Source of the DNA: Campylobacterales bacterium
Lineage (GTDB): Bacteria > Campylobacterota > Campylobacteria > Campylobacterales > Hydrogenimonadaceae
Assembly (NCBI GenBank): GCA_027081015.1
Contig: JALWMA010000106.1
Coordinates: 12,506 to 68,806, forward strand
DNA: 56,301 nucleotides
Direction: 5' to 3'
Notes under the pieces: generated by a model
Databases searched by the model: none
The model's input: only the letters and a program-made list of their open reading frames with translations
Told to the model about the DNA's origin: nothing
Translations under genes and position numbers: made by a program
In this document: one piece after another, positions 42,455-52,894 of the stretch
How the letters are laid out: each line of letters opens with the position of its first letter
Position numbering within the stretch: the first letter of the stretch is position 1

Positions 42455-42695
42455 CCCCATAAACCTCAAATACGGGCTCTACACACTCTTTACAGAGAGT
42501 AAGAGGTCGTCGCTTTTTCCGGTCCGCCCTGCGGCGGAAGAGGCGGGGAACTTTTGAGCCTCTTTGAGATTTCGTAAAGTAGTTACAATTCAACACACTG
42601 GCGAAAAAATATGTTACATAAGGTTACATATCCCCATAAATATACTATCCGTTTGATACAATATGCCTAAATCAAATTTCGATGAAGGAGAAATA
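42455..42695. other. acnB upstream region
   Basis: After the pump gene, CCGCC...GGCGG near 42522-42536 can form a hairpin, without T run. GTTACATA occurs twice (42613-42620, 42623-42630), ten bases apart. A possible -10 is TACAAT at 42657-42662. AAGGAG at 42684-42689 serves the acnB ATG 42696. Confidence 0.5.
42613..42630 (+). promoter_or_regulatory. Tandem GTTACATA direct repeat upstream of acnB
   Basis: Two exact GTTACATA units with a ten-base period, about 30 bp upstream of the suggested -10. Similar to the pair at 35073-35093. Inference: binding site of an OmpR-class response regulator. Confidence 0.4.
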
Positions 42696-45269
42696 ATGGG
42701 TTTTATGGCCGATTATGAAAAACATGTCAAAGAGCGTGAAGCGCTCGGAGTGCCGCCGCTCCCTCTTACGGCTGAGCAGACGGCTCAGGTGATTGAGCTT
42801 TTGAAAGAGATCCCGATTGTCGAAGAGGAGAAGCTTCTCGATCTCCTCGAAAACCGTGTACCGCCGGGAGTGGATGATGCGGCCTACGTAAAAGCGGCCT
42901 TTTTGAACGACATAGTTCAGGGAAATGCCAAATCGGCTGCCATATCCCCCCTTCATGCCGTCAAGATGCTGGGCAAGATGCTGGGCGGTTTCAACGTAAA
43001 ACCGCTCATAGACGCACTCGAGCACAAAGATGAGCAGATTGCCAAAGAGGCTGCCGAGCAGCTCAAGCACACGCTTCTTGTATACGACAGCTTCAACGAC
43101 GTGAAAGAGCTTGCCGACAAAGGAAACAGTTTTGCGAAAGAGGTTCTGCAGAGCTGGGCCGATGCCGAGTGGTTCACGAGCCGGCCAGAACTTCCGGAAG
43201 AGATCACCGTCACTGTTTTCAAAGTTCCGGGTGAGACCAATACCGACGATCTCTCTCCGGCGAGCGAGGCCTTCACCAGAAGCGACATTCCGCTGCACGC
43301 CAACAGCATGCTCGGTGCCAAAATGGAAGATCCGATAGGAACTATTAAGAGGCTCAAAGAGAAGGGGCATCCGGTTGCATATGTGGGTGACGTCGTAGGT
43401 ACAGGTTCGAGCCGAAAGTCGGGTATCAACTCCGTGCAGTGGCACCTCGGCGAGGATATTCCGGGTGTTCCGAACAAGCGTACCGGCGGAATCGTAATTG
43501 GCGGAATCATCGCTCCGATCTTCTTCAATACCGCCGAAGACTCGGGAGCGCTGCCTATAGAGGCGCCTGTGGATAAGCTCGAAACGGGAGACGTGATCAC
43601 CATCAAGCCGTACGAAGGCAAAATCTACAAGAACGGAGAGGTGGTAAGTGAATTCAAGCTCAAACCGAACACTCTTCCCGACGAGTTCCGTGCAGGCGGA
43701 CGTATTCCGTTGATCATCGGCCGCAACCTCACCCGGAAGGCGCGTGAGGTACTCGGTCTTGGCGAAGAGAACATCTTCGCGCGCCCCGAGCAGCCGGAGG
43801 GCAAAGAGGGTGTAGGTTACACGCTTGCGCAGAAGATGGTAGGAAAGGCGTGCGGCATGGAGGGAGTGCGCCCCGGCATGTATGTGGAGCCTGAAGTCTC
43901 TACCGTCGGAAGCCAGGATACAACGGGCCCGATGACACGTGACGAGATCAAGGAGCTTGCGGCCCTCAGCTTCGGTGCGGACCTCGTTTTGCAATCTTTC
44001 TGCCACACCGCGGCATATCCGAAGCCGTCCGACGTAAAACTGCAGCACACTCTGCCTCCGTTTTGGACGAGCCGCGGCGGCGTGATCCTGAGACCGGGAG
44101 ACGGAATCATTCACAGCTGGCTCAACCGAATGGTACTTCCCGACACCGTCGGAACCGGCGGAGACAGCCATACACGATTCCCGATAGGCATCAGCTTCCC
44201 GGCAGGGTCCGGCCTCGTGGCTTTCGCGGCGGTTACCGGGACGATGCCGCTTAACATGCCCGAATCGGTACTCGTAAGGTTCAAAGGGGAGCTCCAGCCG
44301 GGCATCACGCTGCGCGACCTCGTGAACGCCATTCCCTATGCCGCTATCAAGCAGGGGCTCCTGACTGTCGAGAAGAAGGGCAAAAAGAACATATTCGCGG
44401 GACGCGTACTCGAGATAGAGGGTCTGCCGTTTCTAAAGTGCGAGCAGGCGTTCGAGCTCTCTGACGCATCTGCCGAGCGCAGCGCCGCCGCATGTACCGT
44501 CAAACTCGACAAAGAGCCGGTTATCGAATATATCAACTCCAACATCAAGCTGCTCGAAGCGATGATCGAAAACGGCTACGAAGACAAGAGAACGATCCAG
44601 CGCCGTATAGACAACATGAAGAAATGGCTCGAGGATCCACAGCTCATGGAGGCCGATGAAAATGCCGAGTATGCGGCTGTGATCGAGATCGACCTGAACG
44701 AGATAACGGAGCCGATAGTAGCCTGCCCGAACGATCCGGACGATGTGGCCACGCTGAGCGAAGTTCTTGCAGACGAGAAGAGACCAAAGAAGATCGACGA
44801 GGTATTCGTGGGGTCGTGCATGACGAATATCGGCGTCTTCCGCGCCCTCGGCGAAGTGCTTCGCGGAAAAGGTCAGGTTCCGACACGTCTTTGGGTCGTT
44901 CCTCCTACCAAGATGGACGAGAAGGAGCTTATCGAAGAGGGGTACTATGCCGTATACGGCGCCGCGGGAGCGAGAACAGAAATACCCGGCTGTTCTCTCT
45001 GTATGGGTAACCAGGCTCGTGTGCACGACAATGCCGTTGTCTTCTCTACATCTACGAGAAACTTCGACAACCGCCTTGGAAAAGGTGCACAGGTCTACCT
45101 CGGCAGCGCCGAGCTCGCCGCAGTCTGCGCGATACTCGGAAAGATACCTTCGAAAGAGGAGTATCTCGACATCGTACCGAAGGCCATCGCGGGCAAAGAG
45201 GAGGATGTATACAAATACCTCAACTTCCATGAAGTCGACAAAGAGACTCTCGACTATATGGTGGGCTAA
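42696..45269 (+). CDS. acnB: Aconitate hydratase B (2-methylisocitrate dehydratase)
   Basis: Citrate/isocitrate isomerase of the TCA or reverse TCA cycle. 857 residues with the AcnB order: N-terminal HEAT-like domain (1-~160), swivelling domain, then catalytic domains. The 4Fe-4S ligands are C708 (GSCMTN), C766 and C769 (GCSLCMGN), matching E. coli C710/C769/C772. [17 protein letters not shown] is the usual active-site segment. AAGGAG six bases before ATG 42696 decides the start; an upstream ATG at 42663 has no ribosome site. Tandem TTACATA sites upstream. Confidence 0.96.
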   Translation: MGFMADYEKHVKEREALGVPPLPLTAEQTAQVIELLKEIPIVEEEKLLDLLENRVPPGVDDAAYVKAAFLNDIVQGNAKSAAISPLHAVKMLGKMLGGFNVKPLIDALEHKDEQIAKEAAEQLKHTLLVYDSFNDVKELADKGNSFAKEVLQSWADAEWFTSRPELPEEITVTVFKVPGETNTDDLSPASEAFTRSDIPLHANSMLGAKMEDPIGTIKRLKEKGHPVAYVGDVVGTGSSRKSGINSVQWHLGEDIPGVPNKRTGGIVIGGIIAPIFFNTAEDSGALPIEAPVDKLETGDVITIKPYEGKIYKNGEVVSEFKLKPNTLPDEFRAGGRIPLIIGRNLTRKAREVLGLGEENIFARPEQPEGKEGVGYTLAQKMVGKACGMEGVRPGMYVEPEVSTVGSQDTTGPMTRDEIKELAALSFGADLVLQSFCHTAAYPKPSDVKLQHTLPPFWTSRGGVILRPGDGIIHSWLNRMVLPDTVGTGGDSHTRFPIGISFPAGSGLVAFAAVTGTMPLNMPESVLVRFKGELQPGITLRDLVNAIPYAAIKQGLLTVEKKGKKNIFAGRVLEIEGLPFLKCEQAFELSDASAERSAAACTVKLDKEPVIEYINSNIKLLEAMIENGYEDKRTIQRRIDNMKKWLEDPQLMEADENAEYAAVIEIDLNEITEPIVACPNDPDDVATLSEVLADEKRPKKIDEVFVGSCMTNIGVFRALGEVLRGKGQVPTRLWVVPPTKMDEKELIEEGYYAVYGAAGARTEIPGCSLCMGNQARVHDNAVVFSTSTRNFDNRLGKGAQVYLGSAELAAVCAILGKIPSKEEYLDIVPKAIAGKEEDVYKYLNFHEVDKETLDYMVG

Positions 45270-45283
45270 GCGCCCGCCTCTTC

Positions 45284-45299
45284 GCCGGGCTTGCCCGGC
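45284..45299 (+). terminator. Weak hairpin after acnB
   Basis: Perfect stem GCCGGGC / GCCCGGC with a two-base TT loop, 14 bp after the acnB stop. No T run follows, so it may be a Rho-dependent or mRNA-stabilising structure. GGGCTTGCCCGG also occurs within repeat copy C. Confidence 0.4.
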
Positions 45300-45325
45300 T
45301 CCGCACTTTACGTTAAAATGAGCCT

Positions 45326-45697
45326 ATGAAAAATAGCTTCCTGATACTGCTTCTGCTTGTTTCCTCTATCTTTGCCGATCGGCTCAGTTTCGACGATATC
45401 GAGACCTCCATACTCTCCAAAAAGAGCGGAGAACCCGTAGCTATCGAGCTATCACTCGTTCTTGAAGGGCGCGATATCTCCCAAAGCAGGGTGCAGCTCA
45501 TGGATACGATCCAGAGTGTCGTCGGAGGCTTCTGGGCCGAGACTCTTGTAACGTCGCAGGGAAAAGAGAGCTTTAAAAAGAGCGTCGTCGCTGTTGCCGA
45601 CAAAAAGTACGGTATAGAGGTCGACTATGTCTATATCCTGAATCTCAAGGTTCAAACCTGCACTCTCGAAAAGCTGAAACAGCTGCTTGAAAAGTGA
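45326..45697 (+). CDS. Small exported protein, FliL-like
   Basis: The 123-residue protein has a signal peptide (MKNSFLILLLLVSSIFAD). The rest has the FliL pattern: beta strand EPVAIELSLVLEGRD, helix SRVQLMDTIQSVVGGFWAETLVTSQGKESFKKSVVAVADK, then strand VDYVYILNLKVQ. Real FliL has an N-terminal membrane anchor and binds the stator; here a cleavable signal is more likely. A paralogue of FliL of unknown role is the best reading; no flagellar gene is adjacent. It converges with lolA. Confidence 0.6.
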   Translation: MKNSFLILLLLVSSIFADRLSFDDIETSILSKKSGEPVAIELSLVLEGRDISQSRVQLMDTIQSVVGGFWAETLVTSQGKESFKKSVVAVADKKYGIEVDYVYILNLKVQTCTLEKLKQLLEK

Positions 45698-45705
45698 TGC
45701 CAATG

Positions 45706-45772
45706 CCAAATGAAAACGAAACACCCGCTCCTCATTCTCGCTCGACGGGTGCTTCGTTCTCTTTTTATTTGG
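45706..45772. terminator. Fold-back element, short copy, acting as bidirectional terminator
   Basis: CCAAATGAAAACGAAACACCCG ... CGGGTGCTTCGTTCTCTTTTTATTTGG folds to a long stem with A-rich 5' and T-rich 3' arms; CCAATG / AATTGG extends it outward. It is placed between convergent genes and would terminate in both directions. The ends match the 280-bp element at 36275-36554, so it is probably an internally deleted derivative. Confidence 0.7.
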
Positions 45773-45824
45773 AATTGGTATAAGAGCTTTTTTTCAATGT
45801 GGCGGCCGGAAAGAGAAAGAGGAG

Positions 45825-46349
45825 TCAGTAGCGTCCGTCGATGATATCGAAATCTTCCGGTATTTCACAGTTTAGTTTGGAGCGGTCGAAAGGTTCCGTA
45901 TCGAGATTTTGGAAACGGAGCGTGACCCTGTTTCCCATCTCATCGAGATAGCTTACCGACTTGATCATCTTTTCGGAGTCTACCTCTATTTTGTAGTCGA
46001 CGCCCCCGTATTCGGCCATGTAGGTTCCGTCGTCTACCTTTTGGGCGCTCTCCAAGATAGCCATGAGCGGTATACTCTTTTTTAGTCTGAAGAGTGTGGC
46101 CTGTTCCAGCTCCGGCTCTACTACCCACGCTTTGTGATCTTGAAGGCAGATCGTCTTTTTGAGGGGAATGAAGTACTCCCACTTCGCCTCTTCGGGCATC
46201 TTCATATAGAGCTTACCGCTGTAGTAGAGCTGCTTTTTGGTATCTTTGTTCTGAACGACCTGTGTGAAATCGGCGCTTATATACCGCGGTACCGGCAGAG
46301 ATGCCTGAAGGAGTCCGGCCGTTAGGGCCGCTATTGCTAATATTCTCAT
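45825..46349 (-). CDS. lolA: Outer-membrane lipoprotein chaperone LolA
   Basis: Periplasmic carrier taking lipoproteins from the Lol ABC complex to the outer membrane. 174 residues: signal peptide (MRILAIAALTAGLLQASLP), then the LolA opening ISADFTQVVQNKDTKKQLYYSGKLYMKMPEEAKWEY and the later LRFQNLDTEPFDRSKL...EIPEDFDII. Divergent from secA, as in other Campylobacterota. No LolB is expected in this group. A lolE-type permease gene lies just after secA. Confidence 0.9.
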   Translation of the reverse strand: MRILAIAALTAGLLQASLPVPRYISADFTQVVQNKDTKKQLYYSGKLYMKMPEEAKWEYFIPLKKTICLQDHKAWVVEPELEQATLFRLKKSIPLMAILESAQKVDDGTYMAEYGGVDYKIEVDSEKMIKSVSYLDEMGNRVTLRFQNLDTEPFDRSKLNCEIPEDFDIIDGRY

Positions 46350-46539
46350 GCGGGGATTTTATAGGAACCTACGTAAAAGTGTGATAAAATCTATCTCTTA
46401 AAAGCCGGGATGGTCGCCGAATCGGCGCAAAGAGGCATATCCGGCGGGGATGTTTCGCCAAACTCTCCGCAAGTTGCGCGGTTTTCGATATATGCACCTA
46501 CCGGTTATATGCGACCATGACACAAAAGGTATACCCGAA

Positions 46540-49125
46540 ATGATCAAAACAATCTTTCGCTCGATAGTCGGAACGGCCAACGACAGGGAGCTGAAAAAGT
46601 ACAGCAAGCGCGTCGCGAAGATAAACGCGCTGGAGCCGAAATATGAGAAGATGAGCGATGACGAGCTTAAAAGCGCTTTTTTGGAGCTGAAAGAGAAGGT
46701 TAAAAACGAAGAGGCGACGCTCGATGACGTTCTGATAGACTCTTTCGCGATAACCAGGGAGGTCTCCAAAAGAACACTGGGGATGAGACATTTCGATGTC
46801 CAGCTGATCGGCGGTATGGTGCTGCACGACAACAGAATCGCAGAGATGAAGACGGGTGAGGGAAAGACGCTTGTCGCCACGCTCCCCGTCGTTTTGAACG
46901 CGATGGTCGGACGCGGTGTGCATGTGGTCACCGTGAACGACTACCTCGCCAAGCGTGACGCCTCCGAGATGGGAAAAATATATGAATTTCTCGGTTACAG
47001 CGTAGGGATCATAACGGCCGATGTCACCGACGACGCCGCCAGAAAAGCGCAGTATGATGCGGATGTGACGTACGGTACCAACAACGAGTTCGGGTTCGAC
47101 TATCTCCGCGACAACATGAAATATTCGCTTGACGATATGGTCCAGCGCGACCACTACTACGCTATAGTGGACGAGGTCGACTCGATACTGATCGACGAAG
47201 CCAGAACGCCCCTGATAATATCGGGACCGACAAGCAGCAAACTCGAAAACTACACCAGGGCCGACAAGGTCGCGAGGCAGATGGTGAGAGACGAGGACTT
47301 CACGGTCGACGAGAAAAACAGGGTTATCCTCGTGACGGAAAAGGGTATAGAGAAGGCCGAGAAGCTCTTTGGGGTAGACAACCTCTACTCGATGGAGAAT
47401 GCGATACTGTCCCACCACCTCGACCAGGCCCTCAAAGCCCACAACCTCTTTGAAAAGGATGTCGACTATGTCGTCAAAGATGGAGAGATCGTAATCGTCG
47501 ACGAATTTACGGGCAGGCTTTCGGAGGGGAGACGCTTCAGCGAAGGGCTCCACCAGGCGCTCGAGGCCAAAGAGGGAGTGGAGATAAAGGAGGAGTCTCA
47601 GACACTTGCCGACATTACGTTCCAAAACTACTTCAGGATGTACGACAAGCTTGCCGGTATGACCGGAACGGCACAGACCGAAGCTACGGAGTTCGCCGAG
47701 ATCTACAACCTCGATGTAATCTCCATACCTACGAACGTACCGGTTATTCGTAAGGATCAGCCCGACCTGATCTACAAAACCGAAAGGGAGAAGTTCGATG
47801 CGGTCATACGCGACATAAAAGAGCGCAACAAAAAGGGGCAGCCGGTACTTGTGGGTACGGCATCAATCGAGAAGTCCGAAGCTCTTCACGCCCTTTTGAA
47901 GAAGGAGAAGATTCCCCACAACGTTCTAAACGCGAAAAACCATGAGCATGAGGCCGAGATAATCAAAGATGCCGGCAAAAAGGGTGCCGTCACGATCGCA
48001 ACGAATATGGCTGGACGCGGAGTCGACATTAAGATTGACGACGAGATACGCGCTCTCGGAGGCCTCTACATTATCGGTACGGAACGCCATGAGAGCCGCC
48101 GTATAGACAATCAGCTAAGAGGTCGCTCGGGACGGCAGGGCGACCCGGGAGAGAGCCGCTTCTATCTAAGCCTCGAAGACCATCTTCTCAGGATTTTCGG
48201 CAGCGACAGAATCAAGACTATAATGGAGCGAATGGGTGTCGAAGAGGGCGAGTATATAGAGTCGAAGATGGTGACACGCGCTGTCGAAAAGGCGCAGAAG
48301 AAGGTTGAGAATCTCCATTTTGAATCGAGAAAGCATCTTCTCGAGTACGACGATGTAGCAAACGAGCAGCGCAAAATAATCTACCGTTTCCGCCACGAGC
48401 TTCTGAATCCGGAGTTCGAGATAGGCCAGAAGATCGACAGCATAAGAGAGGAGTATCTTCAGGGGCTTCTGACGGAGTGCTCCATATATGAAGGCGCCCC
48501 GCAGGAGGATTTCGAGCTCGAGAAACTGAGACTGAAACTGATGGAGGATACCGGCGAAGAGTTTGACGAAGAGGAGCTTGCCGGACGCGACTACCGCACC
48601 CTCTACGAACTGCTCCTGAATCAGCTCAAAGAGCGCTACGAGACGAAGATGGGGGCGATAGATCCGAACCAGCGCAACGAGATAGAGCGCATCATCTATC
48701 TCCAGGTGCTCGACAACGCCTGGAGAGAGCACCTCTACCAGATGGATATCCTGAAGACGGGAATCGGGCTGCGCGGATACAACCAGAAAGATCCGCTTGT
48801 AGAGTACAAAAAAGAGAGCTACAACCTCTTTACGGAGCTTGTGGAGTCGATAAAGTTCGAAACTCTCAAGACTCTCTACATGATTCGATTCAAATCCGAA
48901 GAGGAGTTGGCGCAGGAAGAGGCGGCACTCGAGAGGATGAAGGCGCAGATGGAGGCGGCTACGGCAGAGATCGAGACCAACAAGGACGAGGAGCTGAAGC
49001 CGATTGTAAAGAGCAAGAAGCCGGCACGCAACGACCCCTGTCCATGCGGAAGCGGGAAGAAGTACAAGCACTGCTGCGGCAAGAGCGGGCCGAAACGCGG
49101 AGTACTGGCTGCAGAACAGGCATGA
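46540..49125 (+). CDS. secA: Protein translocase ATPase SecA
   Basis: Motor of Sec export. 861 residues: N-terminal NBD1 with [15 protein letters not shown] Walker A and [18 protein letters not shown] (DEAD-type box), the preprotein cross-linking domain, NBD2 ([23 protein letters not shown]), helical scaffold, and a C-terminal zinc motif [18 protein letters not shown] that binds SecB and phospholipids. Start ATG 46540 is where family alignment begins ([12 protein letters not shown]); an AAAAGG lies 11 bases before it. Downstream permease starts at the stop codon. Confidence 0.96.
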   Translation: MIKTIFRSIVGTANDRELKKYSKRVAKINALEPKYEKMSDDELKSAFLELKEKVKNEEATLDDVLIDSFAITREVSKRTLGMRHFDVQLIGGMVLHDNRIAEMKTGEGKTLVATLPVVLNAMVGRGVHVVTVNDYLAKRDASEMGKIYEFLGYSVGIITADVTDDAARKAQYDADVTYGTNNEFGFDYLRDNMKYSLDDMVQRDHYYAIVDEVDSILIDEARTPLIISGPTSSKLENYTRADKVARQMVRDEDFTVDEKNRVILVTEKGIEKAEKLFGVDNLYSMENAILSHHLDQALKAHNLFEKDVDYVVKDGEIVIVDEFTGRLSEGRRFSEGLHQALEAKEGVEIKEESQTLADITFQNYFRMYDKLAGMTGTAQTEATEFAEIYNLDVISIPTNVPVIRKDQPDLIYKTEREKFDAVIRDIKERNKKGQPVLVGTASIEKSEALHALLKKEKIPHNVLNAKNHEHEAEIIKDAGKKGAVTIATNMAGRGVDIKIDDEIRALGGLYIIGTERHESRRIDNQLRGRSGRQGDPGESRFYLSLEDHLLRIFGSDRIKTIMERMGVEEGEYIESKMVTRAVEKAQKKVENLHFESRKHLLEYDDVANEQRKIIYRFRHELLNPEFEIGQKIDSIREEYLQGLLTECSIYEGAPQEDFELEKLRLKLMEDTGEEFDEEELAGRDYRTLYELLLNQLKERYETKMGAIDPNQRNEIERIIYLQVLDNAWREHLYQMDILKTGIGLRGYNQKDPLVEYKKESYNLFTELVESIKFETLKTLYMIRFKSEEELAQEEAALERMKAQMEAATAEIETNKDEELKPIVKSKKPARNDPCPCGSGKKYKHCCGKSGPKRGVLAAEQA

Positions 49126-50321
49126 ACAGCCGCTTTGTAAACACGATGGTGAGGCGCTATCTGCGCTTCGACCCCGAGCACCCCTTTATATTTCTTTCGG
49201 CTATTCTCGCATTTTTCGGCATAGCGATAGGTGTTACGGTCCTGATAATTGCCATGGCCATAATGAACGGAATGGAGAAGGAGTTCGAAAAGCGTCTCTT
49301 TGTCATGAACTACCCCCTCACGATCTACCCGAAAGTGAGAGGCTCCGTGGATAAAGATCTTCTCGAAACCCTCGAAGCGAAGTTTTTCGATCTGAAATTC
49401 AGCCCATATATGCAGACACAGGTTCTCATACGTAAGGGGAGTACCCTCAAAGGCGGGCTGCTCTTCGGGGTCGATCCCGAGAGGGAGAGGGAGGTCAACC
49501 CCGTCTTTGCAAAAGCCTATACCGGATCGCTCGGAAAGTATAGTGTAATCGTCGGCAAACCCCTCGCAAGGGAGTTGGGAATCGAAAAAGGAGAGAAGAT
49601 CATGTTTCTCTTCTCGCGCATGGAGCCTGCGGGTCTCAGTTTCATGCCCCTCTCGAAGCGTTTCAGGGTCGAAGGGCTTTTCAGGTCCGGTCTTAACGCC
49701 TACGACGAGAGCTACTACTATACGACCTTCAGGACATTCGAAAAGATACTAAAGAGAGAGAAAGATATCTACGACGGGATACATATAGACTCCAAAAATC
49801 CCATGCACGACATAGAGCTGATACGCTCGGAGCTCCCATCCACGGTAGGGATAATGGGATGGTGGCAGCAGAACGGAAACTTCTTTGCCGCTATGCAGAT
49901 GGAGAAGAGGGCGCTCTTTATTGTCCTGATGCTCATCATACTAATCGCCTCTTTGAATATCGTAAGCTCACTGCTCATGACGGTAATGAACAGGCGGAGC
50001 GAAGTGGCCCTGCTTCTTTCGCTGGGTGCGACAAAAAGAGAGATTATGCAGCTCTTTTTCAGGCTCGGGCTGATAATAGGGCTCGGCGGTATCGCAGTGG
50101 GTACGCTTCTAGGACTCGGCGGTATGGAGATTTTGGGCAGATTCGATATAGTCACACTCCCGGAAGATGTATACGGAACAAGCCGGCTGCCGCTCGATCT
50201 CGACTGGAAGGATTTTACGGGAATTATAGTCGGAGCTCTTCTCATAACCCTCTTCTCTTCGCTCTATCCAGCAAAGAAGGCGTCACAGATAGATCCGCTG
50301 AGCGTGCTTAGAAACGAGTAG
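49122..50321 (+). CDS. LolC/LolE-type ABC transporter permease
   Basis: 399-residue FtsX-fold membrane protein with the MacB/LolE topology: TM1 ([34 protein letters not shown]), a periplasmic domain (about 55-260), and three more helices, with [26 protein letters not shown] as the coupling segment. Best reading is the permease that releases lipoproteins to LolA. No LolD ATPase is seen here. The start overlaps the secA stop (ATGA). Confidence 0.87.
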   Translation: MNSRFVNTMVRRYLRFDPEHPFIFLSAILAFFGIAIGVTVLIIAMAIMNGMEKEFEKRLFVMNYPLTIYPKVRGSVDKDLLETLEAKFFDLKFSPYMQTQVLIRKGSTLKGGLLFGVDPEREREVNPVFAKAYTGSLGKYSVIVGKPLARELGIEKGEKIMFLFSRMEPAGLSFMPLSKRFRVEGLFRSGLNAYDESYYYTTFRTFEKILKREKDIYDGIHIDSKNPMHDIELIRSELPSTVGIMGWWQQNGNFFAAMQMEKRALFIVLMLIILIASLNIVSSLLMTVMNRRSEVALLLSLGATKREIMQLFFRLGLIIGLGGIAVGTLLGLGGMEILGRFDIVTLPEDVYGTSRLPLDLDWKDFTGIIVGALLITLFSSLYPAKKASQIDPLSVLRNE

Positions 50322-50332
50322 TCGCGTCACGC

Positions 50333-52894
50333 TCATTCGAATATTTTGAAAGGGAGGGTGAGTGTACGCTCCAGTATATTGAGGGGTGCTTTTATCAGGT
50401 CTTTTGTCGCCTCGGTGGAGATTTTCGGGTCGCCAAGCTCCCCTTTGACGTTCAGTGTGACGGCCAGTGTTCCATCCTTGCCGAATATGAGGTAGCCTGC
50501 AACCGGGATCTTGTTCAGGACGTTCGTCAAACTCTCCAAAAAGTGGATCTGAAGTTTCAGTGCGATCATTCCGCTATTGAGATCTATCGACCCTTTTCCA
50601 GTAATATGAGCGCTATACCCCTCTATCACGATCTTTTTGAAAAAGATTCTTCCATCTTTGAAACGGTAGTCGAGCGCTCCCCGTTTTATCTTGAACCCCT
50701 CTTTGCTGAAACCCGGGTTTTTGAGCGTCAGTATAGCCGGTATCGTATTTAGCGTAGCCAATAGGTTGTTGTAGAAGGCGGTTTTCGCCCATAGGGAGTT
50801 GCGCATCAGTATCGTTCCGTTGAAGTCGTCCATGACCCCTTTGGCATCGAAATCGAAACTTCCCCCCTCGAGTTGATCGAGTGTCGTCAGGCCTCGGATT
50901 ATTGTGTCGGAAAGATCTTTGCCGGCTATATTGAGCCTGCCATCCTCTACGATACCCCTTATCTCACCACCGTCATGTTTGGTTTCGAACTTTATGCTGA
51001 GTGGATCGGTGTAGAGCTTTACATTGTAGAAGTCGCACGGAAGTTCGATCTTTTTGTATGAGAGCCTGCTTCTGTGCCCCTCTATGTATAGCAGGTGGGG
51101 TGTAAAAGACTCCTTTCCGGCCGCTTTTTTCACACCGTCACGATAAGAGAGCACCTTTCGAGCAAGCTTGTCGACATCTATGTCGACATCTTTTATATTG
51201 AAAAATGTACGCTCCTGCTGAACTATTATAAAAAGAGTGTCGTTGATTCGGATATGGGTCTGGTTTTGTGAGCTGTCTAGCTCGATGTCGAAGGTCTCTA
51301 TCGGATTGTCTGAGACCGTGAATATGTCGTTGGGGTACTGCAGTTGTGCATCCGCATGAAGCTTCGAATCGTTGTAGTTTACATGAAGCCTGCCGCCTTC
51401 GACATCTTTTAGCGGACCCGCGAAATACGGCTTCATCAGCTGAAGATTTTCTGCGTTCGCCTCTACTCCCCCTCCCTTGCGGTATTTTATATCTATCCTC
51501 AGGTCTGGTAGAGAGAACTTTATATGTCTGCTGAAATCGAGAAGAACTTCGGTCTCTTTCAAACTCCCCATATCGATCAGCTTCACTCCGTGATAACCGT
51601 AGGCGGCTCTCTTCAGCACAGGGGTAAATACTCCCTTTTTGGCAGCCAGGTCGATCGAACCGCTCAGGTTTGCGTCGAGATATGGTTCAAACGTTACCCT
51701 ACAGGGAAGAATCTCTATTTTGGAACCTCTCGAAACGACATTCAGCTCTTTCACCGGCAGGGGAACTACATTGTCAAACAGAAGCTTTGCGTACTTCGAT
51801 CTGTAGTGGCCGCTGTATTTCACAACTTTTCCGGTTGCGAGCCCAACGGTGAAGTCTACGACGGCATCGGTGACACCGTCTGTCTGCACAAACGGAAGGG
51901 CGATGCCGTACGCGTTGAGCAGGGCTCTTATGGATTCGTCAATTTTGCCTTTTACGACTATATGCGCGTCGAGTTCGGCCCTTCTGTTCGTGAGATTGCG
52001 TATTTTAACGTAGCTGCCGTCGAGTCTCTTTCCCTCATATTCGGGCTTGTAGAGTTTGAACGAGAGGGTGTCGTTTTGCAGTTTTACGTCGATTTGCTGA
52101 GTGGAGACCGGGGGAACGTTCGGATGGAAGTGTATCTTCGCGTCGTAGGCGGTAGCGAAGCCCTGTAGTTTAGCCGGGTCGAAATCTATCGTTCCGTCCT
52201 TTTTGAGGGAAAACCCGCCCTTCAGATAGTGTAGAACGTACCTTTTTGCGGGGGTTTTCGGATAGATCCACACTTTTATATCCTGCGGAGGGTCGATATA
52301 GTCGATAAGCGGTTTTATCGACGGACACGGCTTCGAATCGAGTTCGAAAGAGAAATACTCATCCTTGTGGCCTATTCGGAAACTCCCTTCGATGCCGAAT
52401 GCATCGTATAGTCCGCTGCCGCTCCACTCCTCCTTGTTAAGGTCGTATCTAACCGTCCCGGAGAGTTCGGCAACGGGATCTTTTATCAGCAGTTTGTCGA
52501 CCTTCGCTTCGAGACTCCCGGCTTTGGGGTCGAACCGGATCTCGGAGGTGAGCCGGAACCTATCGGAGTCGAAGTAAAAAACGTCGCCTCTGTAGAGAAG
52601 ATGAAAGCTCCTCTCGCCGAGAGTCAGCCTTTTTATAGCCACTTCGCTAAAGTATTTGGGCAGATACTCCACAACCTTGGCTATCGTATCGAGCTCTTTT
52701 ACCGTTTTTGCGGGACGGTTTCGCTTCTGTATGACTATGGAGTCGACAGATATGATCAGCTTTTTATCGAGTTTTATGTAGAATTGGTTCATTTCAAGGC
52801 CGGGCAGTGAAACTTTGGGTATCGTAAATCCCGACAGAAGCAGAGAGAAGAGAGTTATGAAGATAAGCGTCAGAGCCGCTAAAATTTTAAGCAT
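50333..52894 (-). CDS. AsmA-like / YhdP-type envelope protein
   Basis: About 853 residues with an N-terminal membrane anchor (MLKILAALTLIFITLFSLLLSGF) and a very long periplasmic part of repeating beta strands. The end (FKDGRIFFKKIVIEGYSAHITGKGSIDLNSGMIALKLQIHFLESLTNVLNKIPVAGYLIFGKDGTLAVTLNVKGELGDPKIS) is typical of the AsmA_2/DUF3971 C-terminal domain; members are bridge-like phospholipid carriers between the membranes. Start may be 52930 (12 residues longer) or 52894; the second overlaps an ATG of mltG on the other strand (CATG). Confidence 0.8.
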   Translation of the reverse strand: MLKILAALTLIFITLFSLLLSGFTIPKVSLPGLEMNQFYIKLDKKLIISVDSIVIQKRNRPAKTVKELDTIAKVVEYLPKYFSEVAIKRLTLGERSFHLLYRGDVFYFDSDRFRLTSEIRFDPKAGSLEAKVDKLLIKDPVAELSGTVRYDLNKEEWSGSGLYDAFGIEGSFRIGHKDEYFSFELDSKPCPSIKPLIDYIDPPQDIKVWIYPKTPAKRYVLHYLKGGFSLKKDGTIDFDPAKLQGFATAYDAKIHFHPNVPPVSTQQIDVKLQNDTLSFKLYKPEYEGKRLDGSYVKIRNLTNRRAELDAHIVVKGKIDESIRALLNAYGIALPFVQTDGVTDAVVDFTVGLATGKVVKYSGHYRSKYAKLLFDNVVPLPVKELNVVSRGSKIEILPCRVTFEPYLDANLSGSIDLAAKKGVFTPVLKRAAYGYHGVKLIDMGSLKETEVLLDFSRHIKFSLPDLRIDIKYRKGGGVEANAENLQLMKPYFAGPLKDVEGGRLHVNYNDSKLHADAQLQYPNDIFTVSDNPIETFDIELDSSQNQTHIRINDTLFIIVQQERTFFNIKDVDIDVDKLARKVLSYRDGVKKAAGKESFTPHLLYIEGHRSRLSYKKIELPCDFYNVKLYTDPLSIKFETKHDGGEIRGIVEDGRLNIAGKDLSDTIIRGLTTLDQLEGGSFDFDAKGVMDDFNGTILMRNSLWAKTAFYNNLLATLNTIPAILTLKNPGFSKEGFKIKRGALDYRFKDGRIFFKKIVIEGYSAHITGKGSIDLNSGMIALKLQIHFLESLTNVLNKIPVAGYLIFGKDGTLAVTLNVKGELGDPKISTEATKDLIKAPLNILERTLTLPFKIFE

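Noticed and set aside
42672-44171. A 499-codon open frame antisense to acnB.
   Set aside because: acnB is unmistakable on the plus strand with cluster cysteines in place; the antisense frame is a by-product of its codon bias, with no ribosome site or recognisable domain.
45326-45697. Calling the small exported protein true FliL.
   Set aside because: It has a cleavable-looking signal instead of an anchor, and no flagellar neighbours; only a FliL-like pattern is claimed.
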